Source: Marinomonas sp. THO17 (lineage in GTDB: Bacteria > Pseudomonadota > Gammaproteobacteria > Pseudomonadales > Marinomonadaceae). From it: a stretch of 64,000 nt of DNA. The position numbers and the translations under genes are program-made. Below the pieces are notes generated by a model, which worked only from the letters and a program-made list of their open reading frames with translations, was not told the origin of the DNA and made no database searches. This document shows, one piece after another, positions 28,656-39,334 of the stretch. Location: the NCBI RefSeq assembly GCF_040436405.1, contig NZ_AP031575.1, forward strand, positions 2,374,501-2,438,500, written 5' to 3'. How positions within the stretch are numbered: the stretch's first letter is position 1; each line of letters opens with the position of its first letter.

Positions 28656-30182
28656 TCAAGCTGACTGTTTAGGAGTGCCTTTTAGTAACAGAACAAGCGG
28701 TAATGCTGCCAAGGTCACCCACATCATGAAGCGAAAATCCTGCAAGTAGGCTAGTATTGTTGCTTGCTCATTTACCAAAGCATTCAAATTGGCTAAGCCT
28801 GTTACATGAGTAATGTCATAAACACCTGCTTGTTGCGCAACATCCAAACCAAGATTAAACGGATTAATATAATCTGCAAAAGCAGCGTGATTAATCTGTA
28901 TACGCTGAGCCAAATAGGTGGTCACTATAGAAATGCCAATGCTGCTACCAATGTTACGCAATAAGCTAAACATGGACGTGCCTTCATCACGATATTTCGC
29001 ATCCAATGTAGCAAAACTGATGGTCGATAGGGGTACGAAAACAAAACCTAAACCCACGCCTTGAACCATTCCCGAACGAATAATGTCCCAAGCGCTCACT
29101 TCAGCAGTAAATAAGGTCATTTCCCACATGGAAAACGTAATAAATAACAGTCCTAATGTAATAAATGCCCGTGGATCCACCTTGTTAGATAGTCGTCCCA
29201 CTATGATCATGGCCACCATGGTACCAAAGCCACGTGGTGCTAGAATCGTTCCTATGTCTACCACTGGATAACCCATCAGAGAACTCATGAAAGGTGGTAA
29301 TAGTGTCATTGAGGCTAACAAAATGACACCTACAATGAAGATAAACACCATGCCAACACTAAAGTTGCGGTCTTTAAACATGGCAGGGTCAATGAAGGGA
29401 TTGCTGTGAGTAAAGATATGGACTAAAAACATATAACCACATAATAACACCAATAGGGCTTCCACCATGATTTCTGTGCTGTTAAACCAGTTTTGTAACT
29501 CGCCACGATCCAGCATCATTTGTAGACTGCCAATAGCCACTCCAAGCAAGACAAAGCCATACATATCAAAACGACGCGCCTTATCCAACTTGCTCTCCGA
29601 TAAGAAACCAGCTAACCCTAACCAGGCCAAAATACCGAAAGGTACGTTAATGTAAAACACCCAACGCCAGCTGTAATACTCTGTTAGTAAGCCACCAAGA
29701 TAAGGCCCTAGAATCGGTCCCACCATGACACCAACTCCCCACATTGCCATGGCCGGACCATGTTTTTCTTTTGGGTACGAGTCAAGTAATACCGATTGCG
29801 ACAAAGGTACTAAGCTGGCGCCAAATATCCCTTGTAACAAACGAAACAAGACAATTTGATTTAATGATTGAGCGGCACCACATAAAATAGAAGAGACAGT
29901 AAAACCCACAATCGACCACATAAACAGACGCTTTCGCCCTATCTTGGCCGATAATACACCGGTTAATGGCATACAGATCGCGGCGGCCACGATATAAGAG
30001 GTCAGCACCCATGAGATTTGATCCTGCGTCGTGCCCATAGTGCCTTTCATATAAGGCAGGGCCACATTCGCAATGGTGGTGTCCAAAGCCTGCATTATGG
30101 TCGCCAGCATCACAGAAACGGTGATCATGATGCGACGCGTCTGATCACTTTTCAACGAACTGGTTGAGGTTAAAGCTGCCAT
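28656..30182 (-). CDS. emrB: DHA2-family multidrug exporter, EmrB/QacA type
   Basis: This 508-residue 14-helix MFS exporter uses the proton gradient to expel hydrophobic drugs. Family signs are LDTTIANVALPYMKGTMG in helix 1 (the DHA2 motif D1), LSAKIGRKRLFMWS (motif A) and GPILGPYLGGLLTEYYSWRW (motif C). It lies 9 bp after the EmrA-like adaptor, downstream of a marR gene. An outer-membrane TolC partner is not in the window. The start at 30182 gives MAALTSTSSLKSDQTRRIM. Confidence 0.92.
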   Translation of the reverse strand: MAALTSTSSLKSDQTRRIMITVSVMLATIMQALDTTIANVALPYMKGTMGTTQDQISWVLTSYIVAAAICMPLTGVLSAKIGRKRLFMWSIVGFTVSSILCGAAQSLNQIVLFRLLQGIFGASLVPLSQSVLLDSYPKEKHGPAMAMWGVGVMVGPILGPYLGGLLTEYYSWRWVFYINVPFGILAWLGLAGFLSESKLDKARRFDMYGFVLLGVAIGSLQMMLDRGELQNWFNSTEIMVEALLVLLCGYMFLVHIFTHSNPFIDPAMFKDRNFSVGMVFIFIVGVILLASMTLLPPFMSSLMGYPVVDIGTILAPRGFGTMVAMIIVGRLSNKVDPRAFITLGLLFITFSMWEMTLFTAEVSAWDIIRSGMVQGVGLGFVFVPLSTISFATLDAKYRDEGTSMFSLLRNIGSSIGISIVTTYLAQRIQINHAAFADYINPFNLGLDVAQQAGVYDITHVTGLANLNALVNEQATILAYLQDFRFMMWVTLAALPLVLLLKGTPKQSA

Positions 30183-30191
30183 GAGAATGCG

Positions 30192-31256
30192 TTACCACGA
30201 AAGTCCAAACAATTGACGATGATGCTCTGTATCTATTTTGACTACCGAGCTAAAACCTGTACGCAATTCTGGCAAATTTTGATTCTCGTCCAACACTACT
30301 TTCACCGCCAGACGTTGGGCAATTTTCACCCAATTACCTGTGGCATTTTCAGCTGGAATAACGGAAAACTCTGAGCCCGTGGCAGGACTAATGCTTTCCA
30401 CATGACCAACAAAGGTTCGATCTGGATAAGCATCCACTTTTACTTCTACTGATTGTCCTTTTTTAACATAGGTTAGGTCTTTCTCTGTAAAGTTGGCTTC
30501 AATCCATTTGTTTTGATCAGCAACCACCACCATTGCCGTAGCACCTGCGGTCAGATATTCCCCTTGATGAGGCACTTTCGCTACTACACCGGATACTGGA
30601 GAGCGCACATCAATATGGCTTAAATCCGTTTTCGCTTGGTTCAATGCGGCTAATGCCGCTTGATAACTAGGGTGTTCTTGAAGCGGAGCAGTAGGGTTTC
30701 CTCCTAAGGCTTCTTTTAGTCGATCCAAATCTTTTTTCAAAGTCGCGACATTCAAACGACTGACTTCCGCGGCTTGTTTAGCTTGATCAAATTGAGTGTC
30801 AGAAATGAATTTTTGTTTTAATAAATTGGCCTGGCGCTGCTCTTCGCGTTGATTGAAATCATAAGTATTTTGCGCCTGCGTTATCTCTGCCACTTTCTCT
30901 TGATAGGCTGCTTTCTGTTCAAGGATATTCAAACGTACTTGCTGTAATTCTGCTGCTGCTTTGGCTTCGGCTAATTTAAAGGGTGTCGCATCTAACTCCA
31001 GCAACAGTTGCCCCGCCTTTACCGGTTGATTATCTTTCACTATAAGACGCTGAATAGACCCCGACACTTCAGCATTAATACTGGTGATATCGGATTTAAC
31101 ATAAGCGTTGTCCGTTTCCACATAACGCCCCCCTGTTAAATACACACCTGCTGCGACAACAATGGCCAATACAGGTACAGCGATCAATAACACGCGACGC
31201 AATGAGCGTTTCGCAACTTGCTTTGGCACTGAAGAATTTGTTTCATGTTCACTCAT
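30192..31256 (-). CDS. emrA: EmrA-type membrane fusion (HlyD) protein
   Basis: This 354-residue periplasmic adaptor links EmrB to an outer-membrane channel. It has an N-terminal cytoplasmic tail, one transmembrane helix (VLLIAVPVLAIVVAAGVYL), the hallmark GGRYVETDNAYVKSDITSI lipoyl-like start, a long coiled-coil hairpin (residues ~110-215) and a second lipoyl half DVRSPVSGVVAKVPHQGEYL. I chose ATG 31256 (MSEHETNSS), which leaves 19 bp to the marR stop. An upstream in-frame start at 31313 would overlap marR. Confidence 0.92.
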   Translation of the reverse strand: MSEHETNSSVPKQVAKRSLRRVLLIAVPVLAIVVAAGVYLTGGRYVETDNAYVKSDITSINAEVSGSIQRLIVKDNQPVKAGQLLLELDATPFKLAEAKAAAELQQVRLNILEQKAAYQEKVAEITQAQNTYDFNQREEQRQANLLKQKFISDTQFDQAKQAAEVSRLNVATLKKDLDRLKEALGGNPTAPLQEHPSYQAALAALNQAKTDLSHIDVRSPVSGVVAKVPHQGEYLTAGATAMVVVADQNKWIEANFTEKDLTYVKKGQSVEVKVDAYPDRTFVGHVESISPATGSEFSVIPAENATGNWVKIAQRLAVKVVLDENQNLPELRTGFSSVVKIDTEHHRQLFGLSW

Positions 31257-31275
31257 TAGCCTAAATCTCCGAAGC

Positions 31276-31707
31276 TTAGGTATCAGGTAGAGAATCATTG
31301 GCAAGGTTTTCATGCATTTTGTTCATCACTTCCATCGCAGCTTGTATTTGCTCTTCACTTAAGCCTTGTAATGCTTTGCTGCGCACACGCTGGATTTCTT
31401 TGTCTATTTCAATCAACCAAGTTGTCGCTTGTTTGGTTAAAAACAAAGCATTAGCACGCCTATCCTTAGGATCTGCCTTTCGTTCAACCAAGCCGTCAGA
31501 GACAAGTTGATCAATTAACCGAGCTAAGGTAATAGGCTGAATATCCAATAATTCCGCAAGTGCTACCTGTCTGATGCCTTCATTTCGTGACACATATACC
31601 AGAGCGCGAGCCTGCATAGGCGTCATCCCTAAGTCACTTTTGCGGTATTCGCGACGCATAAGACGCAATATATCCGTGATCAAAAAGTTGATGTTTTTAG
31701 ATTGCAT
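31276..31707 (-). CDS. MarR-family regulator of the emrAB-like operon
   Basis: This 143-residue winged-helix protein has helix-turn-helix AELLDIQPITLARLIDQLV and the wing VERKADPKDRRANALFLT, both standard for MarR. As first gene of marR-emrA-emrB it probably represses its own operon and is released by exported aromatic compounds, as EmrR/MarR proteins are; this is inferred from gene order. I used ATG 31707 (MQSKNINFLITD). The AT-rich sequence just upstream (TTAATATTTATTAATTATTA) could hold the operator. Confidence 0.88.
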   Translation of the reverse strand: MQSKNINFLITDILRLMRREYRKSDLGMTPMQARALVYVSRNEGIRQVALAELLDIQPITLARLIDQLVSDGLVERKADPKDRRANALFLTKQATTWLIEIDKEIQRVRSKALQGLSEEQIQAAMEVMNKMHENLANDSLPDT

Positions 31708-31897
31708 TAAAACCACCGATTTAATATTTATTAATTATTATATACATTACTTACTATTCTCAATCTACTGCCTCGAATGTATCAAATACTTCCTCAATAA
31801 CAGACTTTCCTCCTCCTTGATTCCTTTTTTACATGGATTTCATCCAATAACTTCTGGCTTAATGTGACCATGAAATGGACAACACAAGGAACAACTC

Positions 31898-32641
31898 ATG
31901 AGTAACCCAATCCTGCTTATCACTGGAGCCAGTCGAGGCATAGGTGCTGCCACGGCCAAGTTAGCCGCTCAACATGGCTATCATGTAATCGTTAATTATC
32001 GAACAGAAGCGCAACTGGCAGAAAAATTGGTAAACGAGATTCGCCAACATGGTGGTCAAGCAAACGCCATGCAGGCAGATATGAGAGATGAAGCGAGCAT
32101 AGTGGCGCTATTTGATCAGATTCTTGAAAACTGGGGGCCAGTTTGTGGCTTAGTCAATAATGCTGGTATTTTAGAGACACAAAAGAGCTTCTCTGAACTG
32201 TCATTGGAACGTTGGCAACGAATTTTTTCAACAAATGTTTTTGGGCCTATGTTGTGTTGCCAGCAAGCCATCAAACACATGCGACAACATCAATTAAAAG
32301 GCAGCATAGTGAATGTATCCTCTTTAGCTTCAGTTGTGGGTGCACCACATGAATACGTGGATTACGCAGCCAGTAAAGGAGCGTTAGACACCATGAGCAA
32401 AGGCTTAGCGAAAGAATTAGCCGCAGAAGGAATTCGCGTTAATACGGTTCGTCCAGGCTTTATTTATACTGAAATGCATGCAGATGGCGGAGAAGCCAAT
32501 AGAGTGGATCGCCTCGCGCCAATCATTCCTATGCAGCGAGGTGGACAAGCCACTGAAGTTGCCGAAGCTATCCTTTGGTTATTAAGTGATAAAGCCAGCT
32601 ACAGCACAGGAAGTTTTATTGACGTAGCAGGGGGACGCTAG
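31898..32641 (+). CDS. Short-chain dehydrogenase/reductase (SDR)
   Basis: This 247-residue classical SDR has cofactor motif TGASRGIGAA, NNAG in GLVNNAGILE, the catalytic Ser in VNVSSLASVVG, and the YxxxK pair in DYAASKG. It ends with STGSFIDVAGGR. Arg after the first Gly-rich loop and NYRTEAQ favour NADPH. The family reduces or oxidises many alcohols and sugars, and the substrate is unknown. It is divergent from marR and converges on the tannase-like gene with 16 bp between stops. Confidence 0.88.
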   Translation: MSNPILLITGASRGIGAATAKLAAQHGYHVIVNYRTEAQLAEKLVNEIRQHGGQANAMQADMRDEASIVALFDQILENWGPVCGLVNNAGILETQKSFSELSLERWQRIFSTNVFGPMLCCQQAIKHMRQHQLKGSIVNVSSLASVVGAPHEYVDYAASKGALDTMSKGLAKELAAEGIRVNTVRPGFIYTEMHADGGEANRVDRLAPIIPMQRGGQATEVAEAILWLLSDKASYSTGSFIDVAGGR

Positions 32642-32657
32642 TCTTGTAATAAGCAAT

Positions 32658-34322
32658 TTAACGTGGCACCACGCAACGAAAAGAAGACGCGGATTTCATA
32701 TCTCCTTGCCAATATTCAGCATAACTAGGGTAAGGACATAAAGGACGGGTTAATCCTGCCATTCTTGAACTCAATTCGGGATTATCTATGCGTGTCGCAG
32801 CGATTACTTGCTGTGGCTGAGCCTGACGCTCTACCCATTGTACTAAGGGCTGCAACATATCGAACTGATCAGTAGACAAGCCACCTTGTTGATGTGGCAT
32901 ACCGGGGATACGATAAAAACGCACAAACTCACGCGCTTTTCCCACTAAAGTAAAATCCAAGAAGTCATACCAGCGTGTCGTGTCTTTCACAGAAAACACT
33001 GGGTCACTATTGCCCTGAAACACTATCATCTTTCCACCAGCTTGTTTGAATTCAGTAAGCTTAGGTTTTGCCGCATCGGGTGGTGTCATCATAGTCATGG
33101 GCGAGACATCAAATTCTTTTGATACAGCATAGATCTTTTTCGCATCACGATTAAAATCAAATGAGGCTAAATAATCACTTAACGCATAAATATCGCCTTC
33201 ACTCTTAGTTGGCGGCACAGTATAAAGGTTGGCCAAAGCACTCGCCCCCAACACCAATCCCGCAGGCATATTGTCCCAAGCGTCGACTTTGCTGCTGATT
33301 TTCCAACCACGCCAATTATTGGATTGCATTCCTGTATCATAAAACCAACTGCTGTAAAGTGATTGGTTTTTATCATTATGCGGCCCTTTGTGCATCTTCA
33401 CTAAAGCGCCTATTTTTTCAGTGGATAGACAATCACGGTCAAACTCACTCTTACACACCAGTGAAGTTGGTTTGAATACTGTTTGACAGGCGTCTGTAGC
33501 AAAAATCAAATCATCACTAATGCCATCTAAGGTATCGCACTGACGGATCAATTCGCGAGAAATAAACTCCAAGTCCCGAACGGTTAATGAAGTGCGAATA
33601 TCGTCATTGATTTGACGTAATATTTGATAATCCCAAGCATGCTGTAATACGGCTTTAGGCGCATTAAAACCAGGTGAGGCGACTAGTAAACCATCAAACA
33701 TATTAGGAAAACGAGTCGCAGCCACCATAGCAGTTCTTCCACCATTGGCTTGACCTATTCCGTATTTATACTGCACAGGCGCCGCATAATATTGTTCAGC
33801 AAGTTTAATGGCAACAGGCATCACCTGAGCCATAGCTTGATAAGCAAAATCTTTACGTGCTGTGGCATCGTGACCAAACAAAAAAGATTGTGAAAGGCGA
33901 CCAGATAAGGCGGAAAAGGCACTGTTGTCGTGCCCCTCATTGGAAGACACAACAGCGAAGCCTTGGTTGATGGCATATTGGTTGTTGGTTAAACCGGTGA
34001 TTTTACCCAATGCAGGCGCTATTTCACCACCGAAGGCCGTATTAAACTGATAAGCCAATCGACCTTGCCAACGCGAAGGCAAACGCAACTCAAAGCGGGT
34101 GTTGTAAAACACGCCTTCTTTACCAATACGACGGGAGACGACGCCCGTCACCTGACAATAAGGAGAACTTACTTGACCATTCGGTAATAACATAGTGGTC
34201 TGTAATTCAAGCTTATCTGAGGCTTGCGACATGAGCCCTTGGCACTGCACTGTATTAGCCCACATCTGACTCGACATTAAGATGATGAGCAGTACCGTTG
34301 AACTGGTGAACAACCTCTTCAT
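32658..34322 (-). CDS. Tannase/feruloyl esterase family protein lacking the nucleophilic Ser
   Basis: This 554-residue protein has a Sec signal peptide (RLFTSSTVLLIILMSSQMWA) and the tannase/feruloyl esterase fold (PF07519). The family's nucleophile motif G-C-S-x-G-G-R is here IGQANGGRTA: Ala sits where the catalytic Ser should be (codon GCC). The cysteine beside it and the cysteine next to the catalytic His (GMPHQQGG) are also absent. The Asp (FQGNSDPVFS) and His remain. So it may bind aromatic esters without cleaving them, or use another mechanism. It could also be a recent loss of function, but the rest of the ORF is intact. Confidence 0.82.
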   Translation of the reverse strand: MKRLFTSSTVLLIILMSSQMWANTVQCQGLMSQASDKLELQTTMLLPNGQVSSPYCQVTGVVSRRIGKEGVFYNTRFELRLPSRWQGRLAYQFNTAFGGEIAPALGKITGLTNNQYAINQGFAVVSSNEGHDNSAFSALSGRLSQSFLFGHDATARKDFAYQAMAQVMPVAIKLAEQYYAAPVQYKYGIGQANGGRTAMVAATRFPNMFDGLLVASPGFNAPKAVLQHAWDYQILRQINDDIRTSLTVRDLEFISRELIRQCDTLDGISDDLIFATDACQTVFKPTSLVCKSEFDRDCLSTEKIGALVKMHKGPHNDKNQSLYSSWFYDTGMQSNNWRGWKISSKVDAWDNMPAGLVLGASALANLYTVPPTKSEGDIYALSDYLASFDFNRDAKKIYAVSKEFDVSPMTMMTPPDAAKPKLTEFKQAGGKMIVFQGNSDPVFSVKDTTRWYDFLDFTLVGKAREFVRFYRIPGMPHQQGGLSTDQFDMLQPLVQWVERQAQPQQVIAATRIDNPELSSRMAGLTRPLCPYPSYAEYWQGDMKSASSFRCVVPR

Positions 34323-34414
34323 TTCTCTTCCTTATATGGAATCTACGCCTTAATGGCTATTCAAAATAACCAATAATCAGAGAAATGGGAAGAAGTCTTA
34401 AAATAGAAGAGGGA

Positions 34415-34448
34415 AATAAAAACGGGCTCATCATGAGCCCGTTTTAAA
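34415..34448. terminator. Bidirectional terminator at the end of the cyo operon
   Basis: AAACGGGCTCAT directly abuts CATGAGCCCGTTT, a near-perfect 12-bp stem with A/T tracts on both sides, right after the cyoE stop at 34456. Confidence 0.9.
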
Positions 34449-34455
34449 AATCACT

Positions 34456-35346
34456 TCAGTGTGCCGATAAGACTAACAAATTTGGTGAGACTTCATTGAA
34501 ATCAATCGCCATAGTAACACTGAGAGCTGTAACCGTAATGATGGAAAAGAAGAACACTTGACGTGCCCAACCATTCAAATCAATATCCGCACGATAACCT
34601 CGTAGTGCCATTGCTAACCACCATAGACTGGTCGATAGAGCCACCACCATAAAACCAATGCCAACATAGCCAGCTAAAGGTAAAAGGGCTGCGACGACTG
34701 CAAAGGCGGCAATATGCAGAATAATATGACGTTTTGCCTTAGCAATACCTTGCGAGACGGGCAATACTGGAATGCCTGCCGCTTTGTAATCATCAAATCG
34801 AAAAATCGCGATTGCATAAGAATGTGGCATTTGCCAAATGCTGAACATAGTCAACAAAATGGCAGCACCAGCATCAAATTGGCCGGCTGCAGCACAATAG
34901 CCTACAACAGGTGGCACAGCACCAGAAAGGCTTCCAATAAAAGTGCCGTAAACAGACTTGCGCTTAAAGTACAAGGTGTACAGACCAACGTAAACCACAT
35001 AACCAAAAACAGCAAAAGCCACTGCTACCCAGTTAGTGAAATACCCCAGCAAGGCAAAACCAATCACGCCTAATACCACACCATGAAAAAAGGCAGCTTT
35101 TCCAGACATTTCACCATTTACCGTTACGCGATTACGCGTACGCTTCATTTTGGCATCAATGTCTCGGTCGATGTAGTTGTTAATGGCACAACCGGATGCT
35201 ACCACCAAAGACAGCCCAATCACTGTCATCAGCATTAACATCCAATCGATATTGCCGCGAGCGGCTAGAAAATAACCACCCGCAACAGAGATGAGGTTGC
35301 CCATAATGATGCCAGGCTTAGTCACCTGTAAATAACGCTTAAACAT
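34456..35346 (-). CDS. cyoE: Protohaem IX farnesyltransferase CyoE
   Basis: This 296-residue inner-membrane prenyltransferase makes haem O from haem B and farnesyl diphosphate for the bo3 oxidase. It has about nine helices, the [18 protein letters not shown] motif (the DxxxD metal/diphosphate site) and the second acidic motif [16 protein letters not shown] used ATG 35346 ([14 protein letters not shown]) because it aligns with E. coli CyoE; an upstream in-frame ATG at 35367 is possible. Last gene of cyoABCDE. Confidence 0.95.
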   Translation of the reverse strand: MFKRYLQVTKPGIIMGNLISVAGGYFLAARGNIDWMLMLMTVIGLSLVVASGCAINNYIDRDIDAKMKRTRNRVTVNGEMSGKAAFFHGVVLGVIGFALLGYFTNWVAVAFAVFGYVVYVGLYTLYFKRKSVYGTFIGSLSGAVPPVVGYCAAAGQFDAGAAILLTMFSIWQMPHSYAIAIFRFDDYKAAGIPVLPVSQGIAKAKRHIILHIAAFAVVAALLPLAGYVGIGFMVVALSTSLWWLAMALRGYRADIDLNGWARQVFFFSIITVTALSVTMAIDFNEVSPNLLVLSAH

Positions 35347-35389
35347 CTTCAGGGTACCCAAATGCATTAATCATAAATTCACTCTGCAT

Positions 35390-35710
35390 TTACATCATCA
35401 TGGCGTTGGATGCGTAGATAATCCACACAGACAAACCAACCACCATGATTATAATAACAGCAGAAAAAATAAATGAATAAGTGTCCAGCTTGCCTTGTTC
35501 AGAAAAGTCCAAGTGAAGGAAGTACTTCAAATGAACAAAAATCTGAATAATGGCCAACACAACTATAGCGATATAGGTTGGACCTTTATCAAAGGCTTCT
35601 GTCATTACCATCCAGAAAGGAATGCCAGTCAAAATAACAGACCAGACGAAACCAATCACATAGGACTTCACGCTACCGTGTGAATGTGCTTCAGAAGAAT
35701 GATCGCTCAT
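35390..35710 (-). CDS. cyoD: Cytochrome bo3 ubiquinol oxidase subunit IV, CyoD
   Basis: This 106-residue small subunit has three transmembrane helices and begins [34 protein letters not shown] matches the conserved CyoD/COX4 core. CyoD helps CuB insertion and stabilises the oxidase. Its ATG overlaps the cyoC stop by one base (TAATG). An upstream in-frame start lies inside cyoC and is not used. Confidence 0.93.
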   Translation of the reverse strand: MSDHSSEAHSHGSVKSYVIGFVWSVILTGIPFWMVMTEAFDKGPTYIAIVVLAIIQIFVHLKYFLHLDFSEQGKLDTYSFIFSAVIIIMVVGLSVWIIYASNAMMM

Positions 35711-36330
35711 TAGACCGCCCCCATCAGATAAACAACGGTGAAAACACAAATCCAAACAACGTCTAGGAAGTGCCAGAACAAGCTTAGACAACCAATGCGG
35801 GTAAGCGCACGATTAGTCAGCCCCGTCTTCGCTACTTCGATCATTAAGATCACCATCCAAATCATACCAGCACTAACGTGCAAGCCGTGTGTACCCACAA
35901 GGGTAAAGAAGGCAGACAAGAAAGCACTTGCTTGAGGACCGTGACCATTTGCAATCAAGTGATGGAACTCGTAGATCTCTAACGCGATAAAGCAGGCACC
36001 AAATAGGAAAGTTACCGCTAACCATCCCAAAGTACCGGCTTTATTTTTACGATGCGCGCTGATCATAGCAAAGCCATAGGTGATACTTGAAAAAAGTAAC
36101 GCCGCTGTACCAGCCAGAATCAACTCAAGATCAAAAATATCTTTGCCAGAAACACCACCTGCTGTGTTCATAAAGAGCACAGCGTAGGTAGCAAAGATAG
36201 ATGCGAACAACAAACAGTCCGTCATCAAGTATAACCAGAAACCAAATATGGTGTTGCCACCAGTATCATGGTGTTCGTCGTGGTGTGCACCCGCTTCGTG
36301 AGCATCGTGCGTATTCACTGCAGTACTCAT
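35710..36330 (-). CDS. cyoC: Cytochrome bo3 ubiquinol oxidase subunit III, CyoC
   Basis: This 206-residue subunit has five helices after a His/Asp/Glu-rich N-terminal tail ([19 protein letters not shown]). The COX3-type segments [34 protein letters not shown] and [18 protein letters not shown] are clear. It starts 2 bp after the cyoB stop. Confidence 0.95.
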   Translation of the reverse strand: MSTAVNTHDAHEAGAHHDEHHDTGGNTIFGFWLYLMTDCLLFASIFATYAVLFMNTAGGVSGKDIFDLELILAGTAALLFSSITYGFAMISAHRKNKAGTLGWLAVTFLFGACFIALEIYEFHHLIANGHGPQASAFLSAFFTLVGTHGLHVSAGMIWMVILMIEVAKTGLTNRALTRIGCLSLFWHFLDVVWICVFTVVYLMGAV

Positions 36331-36332
36331 GA

Positions 36333-38312
36333 TTACCCCTTAGCCACGTTGTCTAGGTGCTCATTTTCAATACGAGCAATTTCATCAGGTTGAACGTAAT
36401 AATCCACATCTTTCGTATAAGCACGTACGATGAAAGTCACAACCGTTCCCAATAAGCTAGCAATTGCCAACCACCAAATATGCCAGATCATTGCGAAACC
36501 AAACGCCGTCAATAGACCACCCATAATGATGCCTGCAGGTGTGTTCTTAGGCATGTGGATAGGCGCATAACTGTCTTTACGCTGGTAAGCCGTACCTTTT
36601 TCTTTCATATCGGTGAACGCATCGATATCAGAAACCACTGGTAGTTCAGCAAAGTTGTAGTACTGTGGTGGAGATGCTGTTGACCACTCAAGCGTATGAC
36701 CGTCCCATGGATCACCTGTTGTATCTAGGTTCTGCTTACGATCACGGAAGCTGACGTACAACTGTAGGAACTGACAGATAATACCTGCAAAGATCACAAA
36801 GGCTCCACATAAAGCAATGTACAACCAGATGTTGAAATCTGGGTTATCTGTATAGTTCAGACGACGTGTCATACCTAGGAAGCCAAGAACGTACAATGGC
36901 ATAAAGGCTAGGAAGAAGCCGACTAACCAGCACCAGAACGCCGCTTTGCCCAGTTTTGCATTCAAATGGAAGCCCATAGCTTTCGGGAACCAGAAAGTGA
37001 AGCCTGCTAGGTAACCGAATACCGCACCACCGATAATGGTGTTGTGGAAGTGGGCAATCAAGAACAAACTGTTATGCAGTACATAGTCCGCTCCAGGTAC
37101 AGCAAGCAATACACCTGTCATACCACCAATTGTGAATGTCACCATGAAGCCCAATGTCCATAGGATAGGCACAGAAATGCGCAGACGACCACGGTACATA
37201 GTGAACAGCCAGTTAAACAATTTCACACCGGTAGGTACGGCGATGATCATGGTCATAACACCGAAGAAGGCGTTTACGTTGGCACTTGAGCCCATGGTAA
37301 AGAAGTGGTGCAACCATACAACGAAACCAAGAATGGAAATCGAAGCTGTCGCCCAAACCATAGATTTATAACCAAACAAACGCTTACCGGTAAAGGTAGA
37401 GACAATCTCAGAGAAGATACCGAACGCTGGTAGTACTAGGATGTACACCTCAGGGTGACCCCACGCCCAGAACAGGTTGATATACATCATTGAGTTACCA
37501 CCACCATCATTGGTGAAGAAGTGGAAATCTAGGTAACGATCTAGCGTCAACAATGCCAACACAACAGTCAGTATTGGGAAAGAGGCAGCGATCAAGATGT
37601 TGGCCCAAGTGCAGGTCCAAGTAAAGATCGGCATTTGCATCAACTTCATTCCTGGCGTACGCATCTTAAAGACAGTTACCAAGAAGTTAACCGCGGTCAA
37701 GGTTGTCCCTATACCGGATATCTGCAGTGCCCATATGTAGTAGTCCACCCCGACGCCCGGACTGTATTCCAAGCCAGCCAAAGGAGGATAAGCAACCCAA
37801 CCAGTTTTCGCGAACTCACCTAAACCTAGGGAAATGTTCACTAGAATAGCACCAGAAGCTGCCAGCCAGAAACTCAGGTTGTTCAGGAATGGGAAAGCAA
37901 CATCACGGGCACCAATCTGTAGCGGTACAACAATGTTCATCAAACCAATCATAAATGGCATAGCCATAAAGATGATCATGATGACACCATGTGCCGTAAA
38001 GATTTGGTCGTAGTGGTGAGGCGGTAAGTAGCCAGGGTCACCATTGGTCGCTAGAGCCAACTGAAGACGCATCATGATGGCATCCGCAAAACCACGAATC
38101 AACATGATGAAAGCCAGTACAATGTACATGATACCTAGCTTTTTATGGTCAACTGAAGTCAACCAGTCACGCCATAGGACGCCCAGTAGATTATTTTTTA
38201 ATACCAAGAATGCAATAACGGCGCCGGCCACGGCCACCACACATAGAGTAGTGATGACAATAGGGTCATACGGAAGTGCATCCCAGGTTAGTTTGCCTAA
38301 GAAACCAGACAT
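36333..38312 (-). CDS. cyoB: Cytochrome bo3 ubiquinol oxidase subunit I, CyoB
   Basis: This 659-residue catalytic subunit oxidises ubiquinol, reduces O2 and pumps protons. Landmarks are the haem-ligand His in [15 protein letters not shown], the CuB site [17 protein letters not shown] with the His-Tyr crosslink residues, the second CuB histidines ([11 protein letters not shown]) and the binuclear-site haem ligands ([12 protein letters not shown]). Length and about 15 helices match E. coli CyoB. Its ATG overlaps the cyoA stop by one base. Confidence 0.97.
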   Translation of the reverse strand: MSGFLGKLTWDALPYDPIVITTLCVVAVAGAVIAFLVLKNNLLGVLWRDWLTSVDHKKLGIMYIVLAFIMLIRGFADAIMMRLQLALATNGDPGYLPPHHYDQIFTAHGVIMIIFMAMPFMIGLMNIVVPLQIGARDVAFPFLNNLSFWLAASGAILVNISLGLGEFAKTGWVAYPPLAGLEYSPGVGVDYYIWALQISGIGTTLTAVNFLVTVFKMRTPGMKLMQMPIFTWTCTWANILIAASFPILTVVLALLTLDRYLDFHFFTNDGGGNSMMYINLFWAWGHPEVYILVLPAFGIFSEIVSTFTGKRLFGYKSMVWATASISILGFVVWLHHFFTMGSSANVNAFFGVMTMIIAVPTGVKLFNWLFTMYRGRLRISVPILWTLGFMVTFTIGGMTGVLLAVPGADYVLHNSLFLIAHFHNTIIGGAVFGYLAGFTFWFPKAMGFHLNAKLGKAAFWCWLVGFFLAFMPLYVLGFLGMTRRLNYTDNPDFNIWLYIALCGAFVIFAGIICQFLQLYVSFRDRKQNLDTTGDPWDGHTLEWSTASPPQYYNFAELPVVSDIDAFTDMKEKGTAYQRKDSYAPIHMPKNTPAGIIMGGLLTAFGFAMIWHIWWLAIASLLGTVVTFIVRAYTKDVDYYVQPDEIARIENEHLDNVAKG

Positions 38313-39334
38313 TATTTATCAGCCTCCATATCGCCATGATTCATTTGACTATGGTCCATTTTGCTGTGGTCCATCTCGCTATGATCCATTTCAGCATGGT
38401 TCATATCACCGTGATGGTGATCACCTTGCTTCATTTGACGCATCATAGGAGTATCGAAGACTGTGCCTTCCAAAATATCAACCGTGCCGTAGTCTTTCAT
38501 GAACTTCATTACATTATCGTGGAAGATACCTGGCTTAATAGAGCCAAAGTATTCTACAGGATGGTTTTCGGTAGGTTGCGCAAGTTCGTCGTAGCTCGCC
38601 TGATCAAGTACATTGCCTGACTCTTTCACTTGAGCGACCCATTCATCGAACTCCGCTTCTGTTGGTGTAGCAATGGCATTAAATTTCATACCAGAGAAAC
38701 CTGCACCGCTGTAGTTAGAAGAGAAACCTTTAAAAGTTCCTGGTTCGTTTGCGATTAAGTGCAGTTTTGTCACCATTCCAGCCATAGAGTAAATTTGACT
38801 ACCCAGTTGTGGAATGAAGAAAGAGTTCATGGTTCCTTCAGAGGAAATTCTGAATGCCACAGGAACATCAGCAGGGAAGACCAATTCGTTTACCGTAGCA
38901 ATACCCTGTTCTGGATAAATGAAAACCCATTTCCAGTTCATGGATACTACTTGAACCGTAATATGATCTTTCTCATGTTCCAACGGTTTATAAGGATCTA
39001 GAGCGTGTGTAGATTTCCAGGTAATCACACCAAGAACGATGATGATAACAACTGGAATTGCCCATACAACAGTTTCAATTTTCGTGGAGTGTGACCACTT
39101 AGGCTCATAGATTTCATCACGACCTTCACGATATTTCCAAGCGAAATACAATGTCATGAAGATCACAGGAATCACGACAAGTAGCATTAATAGAGTGGCA
39201 ACAATAATTAGTTGCTTCTCTTCAATACCAACCTGACCCTTTGGATCGAGCACACCACCCTGACAACCGGCGAGCAAGCCCACCATTAGCGCCAAAGCGA
39301 CTTTACTTAGGATACGAGTTAACAAGAGAATCAT
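38312..39334 (-). CDS. cyoA: Cytochrome bo3 ubiquinol oxidase subunit II, CyoA, with long His/Met-rich tail
   Basis: This 340-residue lipoprotein subunit has a lipobox LLAGC, two transmembrane helices ([38 protein letters not shown]) and a periplasmic cupredoxin-like domain without the CuA cysteines, as in quinol oxidases. The C-terminus carries about 35 residues with repeated MDHS/MNHG units ([20 protein letters not shown]), longer than the short Met/His tail recalled for E. coli CyoA. It could bind copper. GAGG directly abuts the ATG at 39334, so the true start may be slightly downstream (TTG). Confidence 0.95.
   Translation of the reverse strand: MILLLTRILSKVALALMVGLLAGCQGGVLDPKGQVGIEEKQLIIVATLLMLLVVIPVIFMTLYFAWKYREGRDEIYEPKWSHSTKIETVVWAIPVVIIIVLGVITWKSTHALDPYKPLEHEKDHITVQVVSMNWKWVFIYPEQGIATVNELVFPADVPVAFRISSEGTMNSFFIPQLGSQIYSMAGMVTKLHLIANEPGTFKGFSSNYSGAGFSGMKFNAIATPTEAEFDEWVAQVKESGNVLDQASYDELAQPTENHPVEYFGSIKPGIFHDNVMKFMKDYGTVDILEGTVFDTPMMRQMKQGDHHHGDMNHAEMDHSEMDHSKMDHSQMNHGDMEADK

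Noticed and set aside
38074..38448. 124-residue plus-strand ORF opposite the cyoA-cyoB junction
   Set aside because: It is antisense to the MDHS repeats and the cyoB start; its repetitive content simply mirrors them.
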